A stretch of DNA of 64,000 bases, taken from the NCBI GenBank assembly GCA_000016765.1, contig CP000699.1, positions 3,971,501 through 4,035,500 on the forward strand, in the 5' to 3' direction. This document shows, in pieces, positions 26,811-34,902 of the stretch; positions within the stretch are counted from its first letter, which is position 1; the number at the start of each line of letters is the position of its first letter. The notes below the pieces were generated by a model. It was not told the DNA's origin and searched no databases. It saw nothing but the letters and a program-made list of their open reading frames with translations. The position numbers and the translations under genes are program-made. This stretch comes from Rhizorhabdus wittichii RW1. GTDB taxonomy: Bacteria > Pseudomonadota > Alphaproteobacteria > Sphingomonadales > Sphingomonadaceae.

Positions 26811-27783
26811 CGGCGGCCATCCGCTCCTCGGCCACCGAACGGATCATCGCGCGCAGCCAGTCGACCGCCGGCTGATCGCCGTGCCAGCGGTGCCACACGG
26901 TCGAGATCTGGAACAACGCCGACGGGTGCGGCGGCTTCCACAGCGCCAGCTTGTACCGGTCGGCGAAAGCCTCGGCCAGGTTGCGCGGCATCATCGCCGC
27001 CAGGTCGCATTCGGCGACGATCGCCATCGCGACGATCGGGTTGGGCGCGGTCATCGCCACCGTCCGGCGCAGCCCGCGCTCCTCGAAATACTGGTCGAGG
27101 ATGCGGGGATCGTCGCGCACCACCCGCCGTTCGAGGCCGGCGTCGGAGACGATGCCGCTGACCGCGCGGTCGTTGTCGGGGCTGGCGATCGCCAGGTGCG
27201 GCAGCGCGGCGAGCCCCTCCAGCGTCGGCTGGCGGTTGGCGAAGGGGCTGTCGGCCCGCATCACCCAGACCATGTCGTCGGCGAACAGGGGTTCGGAGGC
27301 GAGCCGCTCGGGAATCCGCTCGAACCCGCCCATCGCCAGGTCGATGCGGCCGGCGTCGAGCTCCTTCATCACCGCGCCGACCGGCTGGATGCGCAGTTCG
27401 GCGAGCGGGGCGGCCTTGCGGAAGCGGGCGATCACCTCGGGCATCAGCACGGCGGTGACATAGTCGCCGCACGCGATCGAGAAGCGCCGGTCGGTCTTCT
27501 CGGGCACGAAGCTGTCGCCGTTCAGCGCCTGCTGGATGTCGACCAGCGCGCGGCGGATCGGCACCGCCAGCGCCAGCGCCTTGGGGGTCGGGTTCATGCC
27601 CTTGGCGCCGCGCAGGAACAGGTCGTCCTTGAGGATGTGGCGCAGCCGGTTGAGCGAGTGGCTGACCGCCGACGGGGTGAGGCCGAGCAGCCCGGCCGCC
27701 CCCGTCACGCTGCCCTCTTCGGTCAGCGCGTCGAACACCCGGAGCAGGTTCAGGTCGAGCGATCGAAAATGAATCTGGGTCAA
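26800..27783 (-). CDS. LysR-family transcriptional regulator
   Basis: A 327-residue LTTR. N-terminal winged helix: LDLNLLRVFDALTEEGSVTGAAGLLGL...SAVSHSLNRLRH, followed by a substrate-binding-type effector domain (RRFSIACGDYVTAVLMPEVIARFRKAAP). It resembles the NodD/NahR-like branch. The start is TTG 27783, with AGGA five bases upstream. It is divergent from the DUF1214-sulfotransferase operon. The gap carries a perfect palindrome, suggesting that it controls that operon and itself. Confidence 0.9.
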   Translation of the reverse strand: MTQIHFRSLDLNLLRVFDALTEEGSVTGAAGLLGLTPSAVSHSLNRLRHILKDDLFLRGAKGMNPTPKALALAVPIRRALVDIQQALNGDSFVPEKTDRRFSIACGDYVTAVLMPEVIARFRKAAPLAELRIQPVGAVMKELDAGRIDLAMGGFERIPERLASEPLFADDMVWVMRADSPFANRQPTLEGLAALPHLAIASPDNDRAVSGIVSDAGLERRVVRDDPRILDQYFEERGLRRTVAMTAPNPIVAMAIVAECDLAAMMPRNLAEAFADRYKLALWKPPHPSALFQISTVWHRWHGDQPAVDWLRAMIRSVAEERMAAATS

Positions 27784-27807
27784 TTCAGTCCTGACGACAT
27801 CTCATTC

Positions 27808-27822
27808 GAATCAATGTGATTC
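27808..27822. promoter_or_regulatory. palindrome in the LysR-DUF1214 intergenic region
   Basis: GAATCA-ATG-TGATTC is a perfect inverted repeat 25 bases before the LysR start and 109 before the DUF1214 gene. Its size and place fit a LysR recognition site; binding is inferred. Confidence 0.5.
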
Positions 27823-27930
27823 ACAGATAAGATGTTGGGGAAGTCGGAAAGGCGCAACAACAAAGCATGGCCTTCCACCCCCAATGAACCGCGCGGCCCC
27901 AGGCCGGCGCACAGGACCAGGAGACGGACG

Positions 27931-29049
27931 ATGGCGACGCAACTTTCCCCCGAATCGCATGAGGAACGGGTCTATAACGGACGGGCCTGGGAGGATTTCT
28001 GCGACGGACTGAAGGCCGCCGGCCAGGTGATCTTCCGCCCCGAGGCGCCCGACACGATGCTCGACCGGGCCGAGGGCTGGCGCTGGCTGACCCGGCTGAC
28101 CCGCGCCGCGCTCGACATGGCGGTCGAATATGGCGACCCGGCCTTTCCGGGCTTCTACCAGCTGTCGAACCACACGATCCGGATCGGCGCCGACAATCCC
28201 GACAACACCTATTTCAACGCCACCATCACCGCCGATCATGACTACAGGATCAGCGGCTATCGCGGCACCGCGCCGATCCTGACCTTCGGGTCGAAGGCGA
28301 ACCGCTACGCGATCGACGGGACGATGGCGACCACCGGCGAGATCGACCAGCGCACCCTGAAGGTCGACGAGAACGGCTATTTCGAGATCATCGTCAGCCA
28401 GAAGGAGCATCCCGGCAACTGGCTGCGGCTGGAGCCGGATTCGACGATGGTGATCGGGCGAGAGACCTTTCTCGACCGCGCCACCGAGAAGCCCTGCGCG
28501 ATCAGGATCGAGCGGATCGGCCGGGTCGGCGGCCCGCCGCCGCTGTCGGCCAAGCAGATCGACGAGGCGCTGCAGGAGACCGCGCGCTGGGTGCACGGCA
28601 CCGCCAAGACCTTCGCCGACTGGGCGCAGCTCTTCGCCAAGGACCCGAACGACCTGCCGCCGGTCCACCAGGCGATGTCGATCAACGGCGGCGGCGACCC
28701 GACGATCCGCTATTATCACGGCTATTGGGAGCTGAAGCCCGACGAGGCGCTGGTGATCGAGAGCGAGGTCCCGGACTGCGTGTTCTGGAACTTCCAGCTC
28801 AACAACTACTGGATGGAATCGCTCGAATATCGCTACCTGCCCGTGCATGTGAACAAGCACAGCGCGCGCTACCAGCCCGACGGCAGCGTGATGATCGTGG
28901 TCGCGGCCGAGGACCCCGGCGTCGGCCATTTCCTGACCACCGACGGTCATGCCACCGGCACGATGCTGCTGCGCTGGGTGTTCGCCGACAGCGACCCGCA
29001 GCCGCGCTGCCGCGTCGCCAAGATCGCCGACCTGCGCGCCGGGAAATAA
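27931..29049 (+). CDS. DUF1214 domain-containing protein
   Basis: This 372-residue protein has no signal peptide or membrane segment. The C-terminal third (YWELKPDEALVIESEVPDCVFWNFQLNNYWMESLEYR, then SVMIVVAAEDPGVGHFL) matches the DUF1214 style, usually seen next to DUF1254. Here no DUF1254 is visible. The function is unknown; such genes recur beside sulfotransferases and SDRs in sphingomonad catabolic clusters. ATG 27931 follows CAGGAG. First gene of an operon, five bases or fewer between most later members. Confidence 0.75.
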   Translation: MATQLSPESHEERVYNGRAWEDFCDGLKAAGQVIFRPEAPDTMLDRAEGWRWLTRLTRAALDMAVEYGDPAFPGFYQLSNHTIRIGADNPDNTYFNATITADHDYRISGYRGTAPILTFGSKANRYAIDGTMATTGEIDQRTLKVDENGYFEIIVSQKEHPGNWLRLEPDSTMVIGRETFLDRATEKPCAIRIERIGRVGGPPPLSAKQIDEALQETARWVHGTAKTFADWAQLFAKDPNDLPPVHQAMSINGGGDPTIRYYHGYWELKPDEALVIESEVPDCVFWNFQLNNYWMESLEYRYLPVHVNKHSARYQPDGSVMIVVAAEDPGVGHFLTTDGHATGTMLLRWVFADSDPQPRCRVAKIADLRAGK

Positions 29050-29053
29050 GGCG

Positions 29054-30238
29054 ATGACCGACGCTGCCGTTCCGCTCGAATATGACGCGCTCATCGCCGC
29101 CGCGCGGCAGCGGTCGGGGCTGGAGGATTTCGGGCCCGACTGGATCTTCACGCCCTTCCGCGTCTATCTCGACGCGATCGCGAAGGAGGCCGAGCTCAGC
29201 GAGATCGGCCGCTTCATCCAGGGGGAAAGCATCATCAAGGGGCTCGTCGCGCGGCTGCGCCGCACCGACGACATCCGCCGCCATCCGGAGATCCTCGACG
29301 AGCAGGTGACGGTCGCCGCGACGATCGTCAGCCTGCACCGGACCGGCAGCACGCTGATGCACCGCATGCTCGGCAGCGCGCCCTCGCTCACCGCGATGCA
29401 CTGGTGGGAGACGCAGTTCCCCGCGCCGCTGGAGGGCGAGGCGCGCGGCGATCCGGGCGGGCGGCGGGCGGCGGCGCAGACCCTGCTCGACCAATGGCTC
29501 GCGGCGATGCCTGAGCTGCTCTCGATCCACCCGATGTCGCTCGACCAGCCCGACGAGGAGGTGTCGCTCCAGGAACAGATGTTCATGGGGCTGTCGCCCG
29601 AGTCCTTCCTCCACATCCCGTCCTATGCGGCGTGGAGCGCGACCGCCGATCATCGCCCGGTCTATGAGGATTTGCGGCTGTGGCTCCAATATCTGCAATG
29701 GCAGGACCGGAGCCGCGCCGGCCGCGCCTGGGTGCTCAAGACCCCGGCGCACCTGACCGCGCCCGAGCAGCTGGCCGCGGTGTTCCCCGAGACGGTGATC
29801 GTGATGACGCATCGCGACCCGATCAAGACGATCCCGTCCTTCGCCAGCATGTCCTTCACCCTGCGGCGGATGCTGTCCGACCGCGCCGACAAGGCGCGCA
29901 CCGGCCGGCACTGGCTCGATCGGCTGAGCACGCTGATGAGCCGGCTGATGCGGCTGCGTCCGTCGATCGGCGAGCATCGCTTCGTCGACATCGACTATGA
30001 GGAGCTGGTCAAGGACCCGATCGCCCAGGCCCGCCGCGTCTTCGCCGCGATGGGCCGCGAGCTGGGCGGCGAAGACGAGGCGGCGATGCGCGCCTGGTTC
30101 GGCCGCAACCCGCGCGACGGGCGCCCGTCGCATCAATATGGGCTGGAGGAATATGGCCTGACCGCCGAGGCGATCGACGAGCGCTTCGCCGACTACAAGG
30201 CCCGCTTCCTCAAGCGGCGCGCGGTGGAGGCGGCATGA
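29054..30238 (+). CDS. sulfotransferase family protein (Sulfotransfer_3 type)
   Basis: A 394-residue protein. The PAPS 5'-phosphosulfate loop is SLHRTGSTLMHRML (about residue 93), and the 3'-phosphate region is MTHRDPIKTIPSFASM. LKTPAHL carries the lysine seen before the 3' site. It should transfer sulfate from PAPS to an alcohol or phenol, or possibly bind such a ligand. A sulfotransferase in a catabolic operon is unexpected. Four bases separate it from DUF1214, and its stop overlaps the next start (ATGA). Confidence 0.85.
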   Translation: MTDAAVPLEYDALIAAARQRSGLEDFGPDWIFTPFRVYLDAIAKEAELSEIGRFIQGESIIKGLVARLRRTDDIRRHPEILDEQVTVAATIVSLHRTGSTLMHRMLGSAPSLTAMHWWETQFPAPLEGEARGDPGGRRAAAQTLLDQWLAAMPELLSIHPMSLDQPDEEVSLQEQMFMGLSPESFLHIPSYAAWSATADHRPVYEDLRLWLQYLQWQDRSRAGRAWVLKTPAHLTAPEQLAAVFPETVIVMTHRDPIKTIPSFASMSFTLRRMLSDRADKARTGRHWLDRLSTLMSRLMRLRPSIGEHRFVDIDYEELVKDPIAQARRVFAAMGRELGGEDEAAMRAWFGRNPRDGRPSHQYGLEEYGLTAEAIDERFADYKARFLKRRAVEAA

Positions 30239-31134
30239 GGCCGTTCCGCATCGGCGACGTCGAGATCGGCCGCGTGGTCGAGCTCGACGGCGTGCCCTTT
30301 CCGGCCGACCTGATCTTTCCGGGGATCGATCCGGCGGCGATCGCGCGCAGCCGCGAATGGCTCGACGAGCGCTTCGTGCTGCGCGACGCCGACCAGCTGA
30401 TGTGGAGCTTCCACAGCTATGTGATTCGCGCCGGCGGGCGGAACATCCTGATCGACACCTGCCACGGCAACGACAAGCAGCGGCCCGCGCCGGTCGACTA
30501 TTGCCACATGTGGCAGACCGACTATCTCGGCAATCTGGCGCGCGCCGGGCTGCGGCCCGAGGATATCGACATCGTCATGTGCACCCATCTGCACATCGAT
30601 CATGTCGGCTGGAACACCCGCCTCGACAATGGCCGCTGGGTGCCGACCTTCCCCAACGCCCGCTACCTGATGACCCGGCTCGACTATGAGCGGTTCGAGC
30701 ATATGTCGCCCGACGACCAGGAGGGCGCGATCAGCCATTATTCCTTCCAGGACAGCGTGTTGCCGGTGATGGAGGCGGGGCAGGCCGACCTGATCGAGAC
30801 CGACCATGTCGTCGAGCGCGACCTGGCCGGCGGCATCTGGCTGGAGGCGGCGCCGGGGCATACCGCCGGGTCGGCGCTGATCCATGTCCAGAACGCCCAT
30901 GGCCACGCCATCTTCTGCGGCGACGCGCTCCACCATCCGGTCCAGGCCGAGGACCTCTCGATCCATGTCGCGGGCGAATATGACAGCGCCATGGGCGAGC
31001 GGACGCGCCGCGAGCTGCTGGCGCGCTGCTGCGACACCGACACGCTGCTGCTGCCCGCCCATTTCGCCTCGCCCTCGGCGGCGCGGGTGATCGCGCCGGG
31101 CGGCGGCTTCCGCTTCCGCTTCGACGGAGAATGA
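30235..31134 (+). CDS. metallo-beta-lactamase-fold hydrolase
   Basis: A 299-residue MBL protein. The metal motif HxHxDH is THLHIDHVG (H118, H120, D122, H123), with the later histidine in APGHTAGS and the aspartate in FCGDALHH. It resembles AHL-lactonase or quinoprotein-relay-like hydrolases that open lactones or cleave thioesters and esters. No signal peptide. It is coupled to the sulfotransferase before it and the VOC gene after it, which suggests hydrolysis of a pathway lactone or ester. Confidence 0.9.
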   Translation: MRPFRIGDVEIGRVVELDGVPFPADLIFPGIDPAAIARSREWLDERFVLRDADQLMWSFHSYVIRAGGRNILIDTCHGNDKQRPAPVDYCHMWQTDYLGNLARAGLRPEDIDIVMCTHLHIDHVGWNTRLDNGRWVPTFPNARYLMTRLDYERFEHMSPDDQEGAISHYSFQDSVLPVMEAGQADLIETDHVVERDLAGGIWLEAAPGHTAGSALIHVQNAHGHAIFCGDALHHPVQAEDLSIHVAGEYDSAMGERTRRELLARCCDTDTLLLPAHFASPSAARVIAPGGGFRFRFDGE

Positions 31135-31136
31135 CG

Positions 31137-31652
31137 ATGACCGGCTTCGATCCCGCCTTCGTCCAGCTCGGCTACGTCACCGCCGACATCGACGCCGCGA
31201 TCGACCATTTCACGCGCAGCGCCGGGGTCTCGCAATGGCTGCGCTGGCCCGACGTCGTGGTCGAGAAGGAGATTGACGGCGCCGTCGCGCGGTCGGTGCT
31301 CGACCTCGCCTTCGCCTGGCGCGGATCGACGATGCTGGAGCTGATCCGGCCGGTGTCGGGCGCGGTCGACATCTACAGCCTGCGCGGGGCCGAGGACGCG
31401 CCGGTGACGCTCCACCATATCGGCCATGGCGTGCCGGGGGCGGAGGCGGAATTCGAGGCGCGGCTGGAGGCGATGGCGGCGGCCGGCCATCCGGTCGCGC
31501 TCGTGACACGCGGGGAGATGGGCAATTACGCGCTGCTCGACACCCGCGCGACCACCGGGCTCTACACCGAATATCTGTGGGGAGGACCCAGGGGAGACGC
31601 GCTGTTCGACAGCGTTCCCCGCAACGAGATTTTTTACCAAGCTATCGCTTGA
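31137..31652 (+). CDS. VOC (glyoxalase/dioxygenase superfamily) protein
   Basis: A 171-residue protein with two beta-alpha-beta-beta-beta units: FVQLGYVTADIDAAIDHFTRSAG at the start and LHHIGHGVPGAEAEFEARLEAMAAAGHPV in the second half. It resembles Glyoxalase_4 members such as methylmalonyl-CoA epimerase-like proteins. Histidines suitable for metal binding are present, but the activity is not identifiable. ATG 31131 is also in frame; ATG 31137 is better spaced from GGAGA. Last gene of the DUF1214 operon. Confidence 0.8.
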   Translation: MTGFDPAFVQLGYVTADIDAAIDHFTRSAGVSQWLRWPDVVVEKEIDGAVARSVLDLAFAWRGSTMLELIRPVSGAVDIYSLRGAEDAPVTLHHIGHGVPGAEAEFEARLEAMAAAGHPVALVTRGEMGNYALLDTRATTGLYTEYLWGGPRGDALFDSVPRNEIFYQAIA

Positions 31653-31754
31653 ATTTTCTGGACGGGCGCCGTCGTCGGTGGCAATAAGCGGCCGAACGAC
31701 TGCCAGTCCAGATCGGCGACACGAACCGAGCAGAATGTCAGTCAGGAGGTTGCA

Positions 31755-32918
31755 ATGGCTACGATCGCAGAAGACCGGAAGGTGGAATCCACCGCCAGGG
31801 ACATGATCATATCGGCGGACAGCCACATCAATGAGCCGCCCACCGTGTTCGACCGGCTGCCCGCCAGCTTCAAGGACCGCAAGCCCGTGATGATGCGCGG
31901 GATCGACGGCGGCGACGGCTGGAGCTTCGACGGCAATCCCCCCAAGCGGACCTTTGGTATCGAGGCCATGGCCGGCTTCGATAAGAAGGATTTCAAGCTC
32001 AGCGGCATGCGCTTCGACGAGCTGCGCCCCGGCAACTGGGACGGCCGCGCGCATCTCGACGACATGGACATCGACGGGATCTACGGATCGGTGCTCCACC
32101 CCGCCAACGCGATCCAGGTCTATTCGCTGGCCGACCGCGAGCTCGGCGTCGCCTGCATGCGGTCCTACAACGACTGGCTGCTGCTCGACTTCCAGGCGGT
32201 CGATCCGAAGCGGATCGTCGGCCTGCCGATGCTGCCGGTCGACGACGGCATGGACGTCACCCTCGCCGAGTTCGAACGGGTGCTGAAGAACGGCGCCAAG
32301 GCCTGCTTCATCCCCGGCATGCCGGTGCGGCCCTATAACGATCCCTATTATGAGCCGCTCTGGGCGGCGGCGAGCGCGGCGGACATCTCGCTCAACCTGC
32401 ACCGCACCTTCGGCGGCAAGCCCGACAAGTCCGACTGGGACGAGCTGGTCGACCAGCGGGTCAGCGTCGGCGGCATCGTCTTCCGCTATTTCTCGTCGGT
32501 GCGGCCGCTGACCTACATGATCTTCGCCGGCATCTTCGACCGGCATCCCAATCTGAAGATCGTCGCGGCCGAGGTCGATTGCGGCTGGGTGCCCTTCTGG
32601 GGCCAGACGATGGACGCGCATTGGGAGGCGCAGCAGGCCTGGTTCCCGCAGAAGCTGGAGCACAAGCCGACCGACTTCCTCGGCCGCAACTGCTTCGTCA
32701 CGACGATCGACGACTATGTCGGCTACGACCTGATCAAGACCGGCCGCTACCCCTATCTGGCGGCGATGACGATGTTCTCGACCGACTATCCGCACTCGGC
32801 CACGATCTGGCCGAACTCGCGGGCGGTCGCCGACAAGCTGACCGAAGGCATGACGGAGCATGATCGCTCGCTCGTCCTGCGGGACAATGCGATCCGCATC
32901 TTCCACTTCGGCGAATGA
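31755..32918 (+). CDS. amidohydrolase 2 family (ACMSD-like) metal hydrolase
   Basis: A 387-residue TIM-barrel hydrolase. Metal-ligand candidates: ADSHINEP near the N-terminus, LHRTFGG mid-sequence, and the aspartate in FSTDYPHSATIWP. This is the amidohydrolase-related/decarboxylase branch (gamma-resorcylate decarboxylase, ACMSD), often seen in sphingomonad aromatic and terpenoid clusters. It may decarboxylate or hydrolyse a ring acid. CAGGAGG precedes the ATG by seven bases. A 102-base gap separates it from the VOC gene, so it may have its own promoter. Confidence 0.85.
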   Translation: MATIAEDRKVESTARDMIISADSHINEPPTVFDRLPASFKDRKPVMMRGIDGGDGWSFDGNPPKRTFGIEAMAGFDKKDFKLSGMRFDELRPGNWDGRAHLDDMDIDGIYGSVLHPANAIQVYSLADRELGVACMRSYNDWLLLDFQAVDPKRIVGLPMLPVDDGMDVTLAEFERVLKNGAKACFIPGMPVRPYNDPYYEPLWAAASAADISLNLHRTFGGKPDKSDWDELVDQRVSVGGIVFRYFSSVRPLTYMIFAGIFDRHPNLKIVAAEVDCGWVPFWGQTMDAHWEAQQAWFPQKLEHKPTDFLGRNCFVTTIDDYVGYDLIKTGRYPYLAAMTMFSTDYPHSATIWPNSRAVADKLTEGMTEHDRSLVLRDNAIRIFHFGE

Positions 32919-32969
32919 CCAACCGGCGGCACGGCAACAGCCGGCCGCGACCGAAGCCTGATCGTTTGA

Positions 32970-32994
32970 GGCGGAAGCGCGTCGCGCTTCCGCC
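32970..32994. terminator. perfect hairpin after the amidohydrolase gene
   Basis: GGCGGAAGCGC (32970-32980) and GCGCTTCCGCC (32984-32994) form an eleven-pair stem with a three-base loop. There is no clear T tract, so it may be a rho-assisted terminator or an RNA-stability element ahead of the MFS operon. Confidence 0.45.
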
Positions 32995-33037
32995 GATGAC
33001 GTGAATCGGGCCCTTTGAAAGGCGAGGAGGAGAGGCC

Positions 33038-34270
33038 ATGAGCGCGACCGAAGCCACCGCAACGATGGAGCGGCCGCAGGGCGCGCGATGGCTGGCCGCG
33101 ATACCCGCGATGATGGCGGGGGCCTGCTCGATCGGCCTGATCTTCACCGCGCTGACCCCCGTCCTCCCCAGGCTGTCGGCGCAGTTCGGCGGCGGCAAGG
33201 TCGGCGCCGAGATCGCCGGGCAGATGGTGATGTCGGTCCCCGCGATCGGCCTCATCCTGGGCGGCATCGGATCGGGCTGGCTGATCGAGCGGGTCGGCGC
33301 GCGCCGGCTGCTGCTCGCCTCGCTCCTGCTCTACGCGCTGTGCGGATCGGCCGGGCTGTGGGTCGGCGATCTCTGGGCGCTGTTCGTGTCGCGCACGCTG
33401 CTCGGCTTCTTCACCGCCTGCATCTCGACCTCCGCGAACAGCTTCATCGGCGAGTTTTTCGACGAGAAGGGGCGCGGCCGGATGCTCTCCGCGATGACGG
33501 TGGTGGGCAGCCTGCTCGCGACCTGCGCGGTGCTGATGTCGGGCTGGTTCGGCGAGCATGTCGGCTGGCGCGCGCCGTTCGCCATCTACCTGATCGTGCC
33601 GGCGGTCCTGTTCACCCTGGCGGCGATCGGCCTGCCCGCCATCCCGATCCGCACATCGGGCCATGGCGAGGCCGGGCAGGGCGTGTTCCTGCGCAACTGG
33701 CCGATCTACCTGATGATCGGCGCGCTCTACGTCGTGCTGATGATGACCAGCACGCAGATATCCTATCTGCTCACCGAACGCGGCATCACCAGCCCGATCA
33801 TCCAGTCGCGGGTGATCAGCATGGCCTTCGCCTGGCTGATCGTCGGCGCGATCTTCTACGGGACGATGCAGGGCCGGATCGGCTGGGCGCCGACCTATTA
33901 TATCGGGCTGCTGTCGCTCGGCCTCGGCATCGGCGGGCTTGGCTTCGCGCCCGACGCCTGGCTGGCGGGCGCCGCCACCGCGCTCAAGGGCTTCGGCGCC
34001 GGCATCCTCAGCCCCGCCTTCATCCACCTCGTCCTCAACCGGTCGACGCCGGAGACGCGCGGCCGCGCGCTCGGCCTGATGACGACGTCGATGTTCGTCG
34101 GCGACCTCGCCAACCCGATCGTGGTGGCGCCGTTCCGCGCCGTCTTCGGGATGCACGGCGCCTTCATCTCGCTGGGTTCGCTGGTGCTGCTCGGCGCCGT
34201 CATGGCCTTCTTCACCGGGCTGGGACGCAAGGCCCCGCCCGCCGCCGGGCACAGGAGGGTTGCGGCATGA
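33038..34270 (+). CDS. MFS transporter (paralogue of 23886)
   Basis: A 410-residue carrier with about twelve helices, with ERVGARRLLLASLL after helix 2, GRGRMLSAMTVVGS near helix 5 and TRGRALGLMTTSMFVGD in the second half. The close likeness to the carrier at 23886 suggests related substrates. GAGGAGG precedes the ATG at 33038. Coupled to the isochorismatase-like gene by ATGA. It probably imports the compound handled by the isochorismatase/hydantoinase enzymes that follow. Confidence 0.87.
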   Translation: MSATEATATMERPQGARWLAAIPAMMAGACSIGLIFTALTPVLPRLSAQFGGGKVGAEIAGQMVMSVPAIGLILGGIGSGWLIERVGARRLLLASLLLYALCGSAGLWVGDLWALFVSRTLLGFFTACISTSANSFIGEFFDEKGRGRMLSAMTVVGSLLATCAVLMSGWFGEHVGWRAPFAIYLIVPAVLFTLAAIGLPAIPIRTSGHGEAGQGVFLRNWPIYLMIGALYVVLMMTSTQISYLLTERGITSPIIQSRVISMAFAWLIVGAIFYGTMQGRIGWAPTYYIGLLSLGLGIGGLGFAPDAWLAGAATALKGFGAGILSPAFIHLVLNRSTPETRGRALGLMTTSMFVGDLANPIVVAPFRAVFGMHGAFISLGSLVLLGAVMAFFTGLGRKAPPAAGHRRVAA

Positions 34271-34902
34271 CCATCGATCTGGGCCGTCCGGCGATATTGA
34301 GCATGGAGATGCAGCGCGGCGTCGTCGGCGACCGCAGCCGCATCCGTCCGCTGATCGAGGCGGTCGACGCGGTCGGGCTGGTGCCCAACCTCGCCGGCAT
34401 GATGCGCCGGGCGCGGGCGGCGGGGATCAGCGTGATCCACTGCAATGCCGAGTTCCGCGCCGACCTGAAGGGCTCCAGCGCCAATTGCCCGCTGCTCGCG
34501 GCGATGACGCGCAAGCCCGACCATATCCTCGAAGGATCGGAAGGGGCCGAGGTCGACCAGCGGCTCGAACCCTCGCCCGAGGACATCGTCCTGCGGCGCT
34601 TCCACGGCGTCTCGCCCTTCACCGGCAGCACGCTCGACATGACGCTGCGCAACCTGGGCGTCGACACGGTGATCGCCACCGGCGTCTCGGTGAACATGGG
34701 CGTGCTCGGCCTGTGCATCGAGGCGGCGAACCTCGGCTATCGCGTGCTGCTGCCGCGCGACGCGGTCGCGGGCTTCCCCGCCGACTATGCCGCGGCGGTG
34801 ATCGACAACAGCCTGGCGCTGGTCGCCACCATCACAGACAGCGCCGCCGTCTCCGCCGCGATCGAGGCGATGACCCCGGCACGGGAGCTTGCCCATGGTT
34901 GA
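34267..34902 (+). CDS. isochorismatase-fold protein with altered catalytic triad
   Basis: A 211-residue cysteine-hydrolase-fold protein. The overall frame (AILSMEMQRG, FHGVSPFTGSTLDMTLRNLGVDTVIATGVSVNMGVLG) is clearly of the family. The usual Asp-Lys-Cys triad is not: the aspartate of DxQ is E14, the lysine region reads RRFHGV, and the cysteine position is G145, with C150 five residues later. Typical activities would be hydrolysis of an amide or carbamate. Here catalysis may be changed or lost. Overlaps the MFS gene and the hydantoinase B gene. Confidence 0.82.
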   Translation: MTIDLGRPAILSMEMQRGVVGDRSRIRPLIEAVDAVGLVPNLAGMMRRARAAGISVIHCNAEFRADLKGSSANCPLLAAMTRKPDHILEGSEGAEVDQRLEPSPEDIVLRRFHGVSPFTGSTLDMTLRNLGVDTVIATGVSVNMGVLGLCIEAANLGYRVLLPRDAVAGFPADYAAAVIDNSLALVATITDSAAVSAAIEAMTPARELAHG

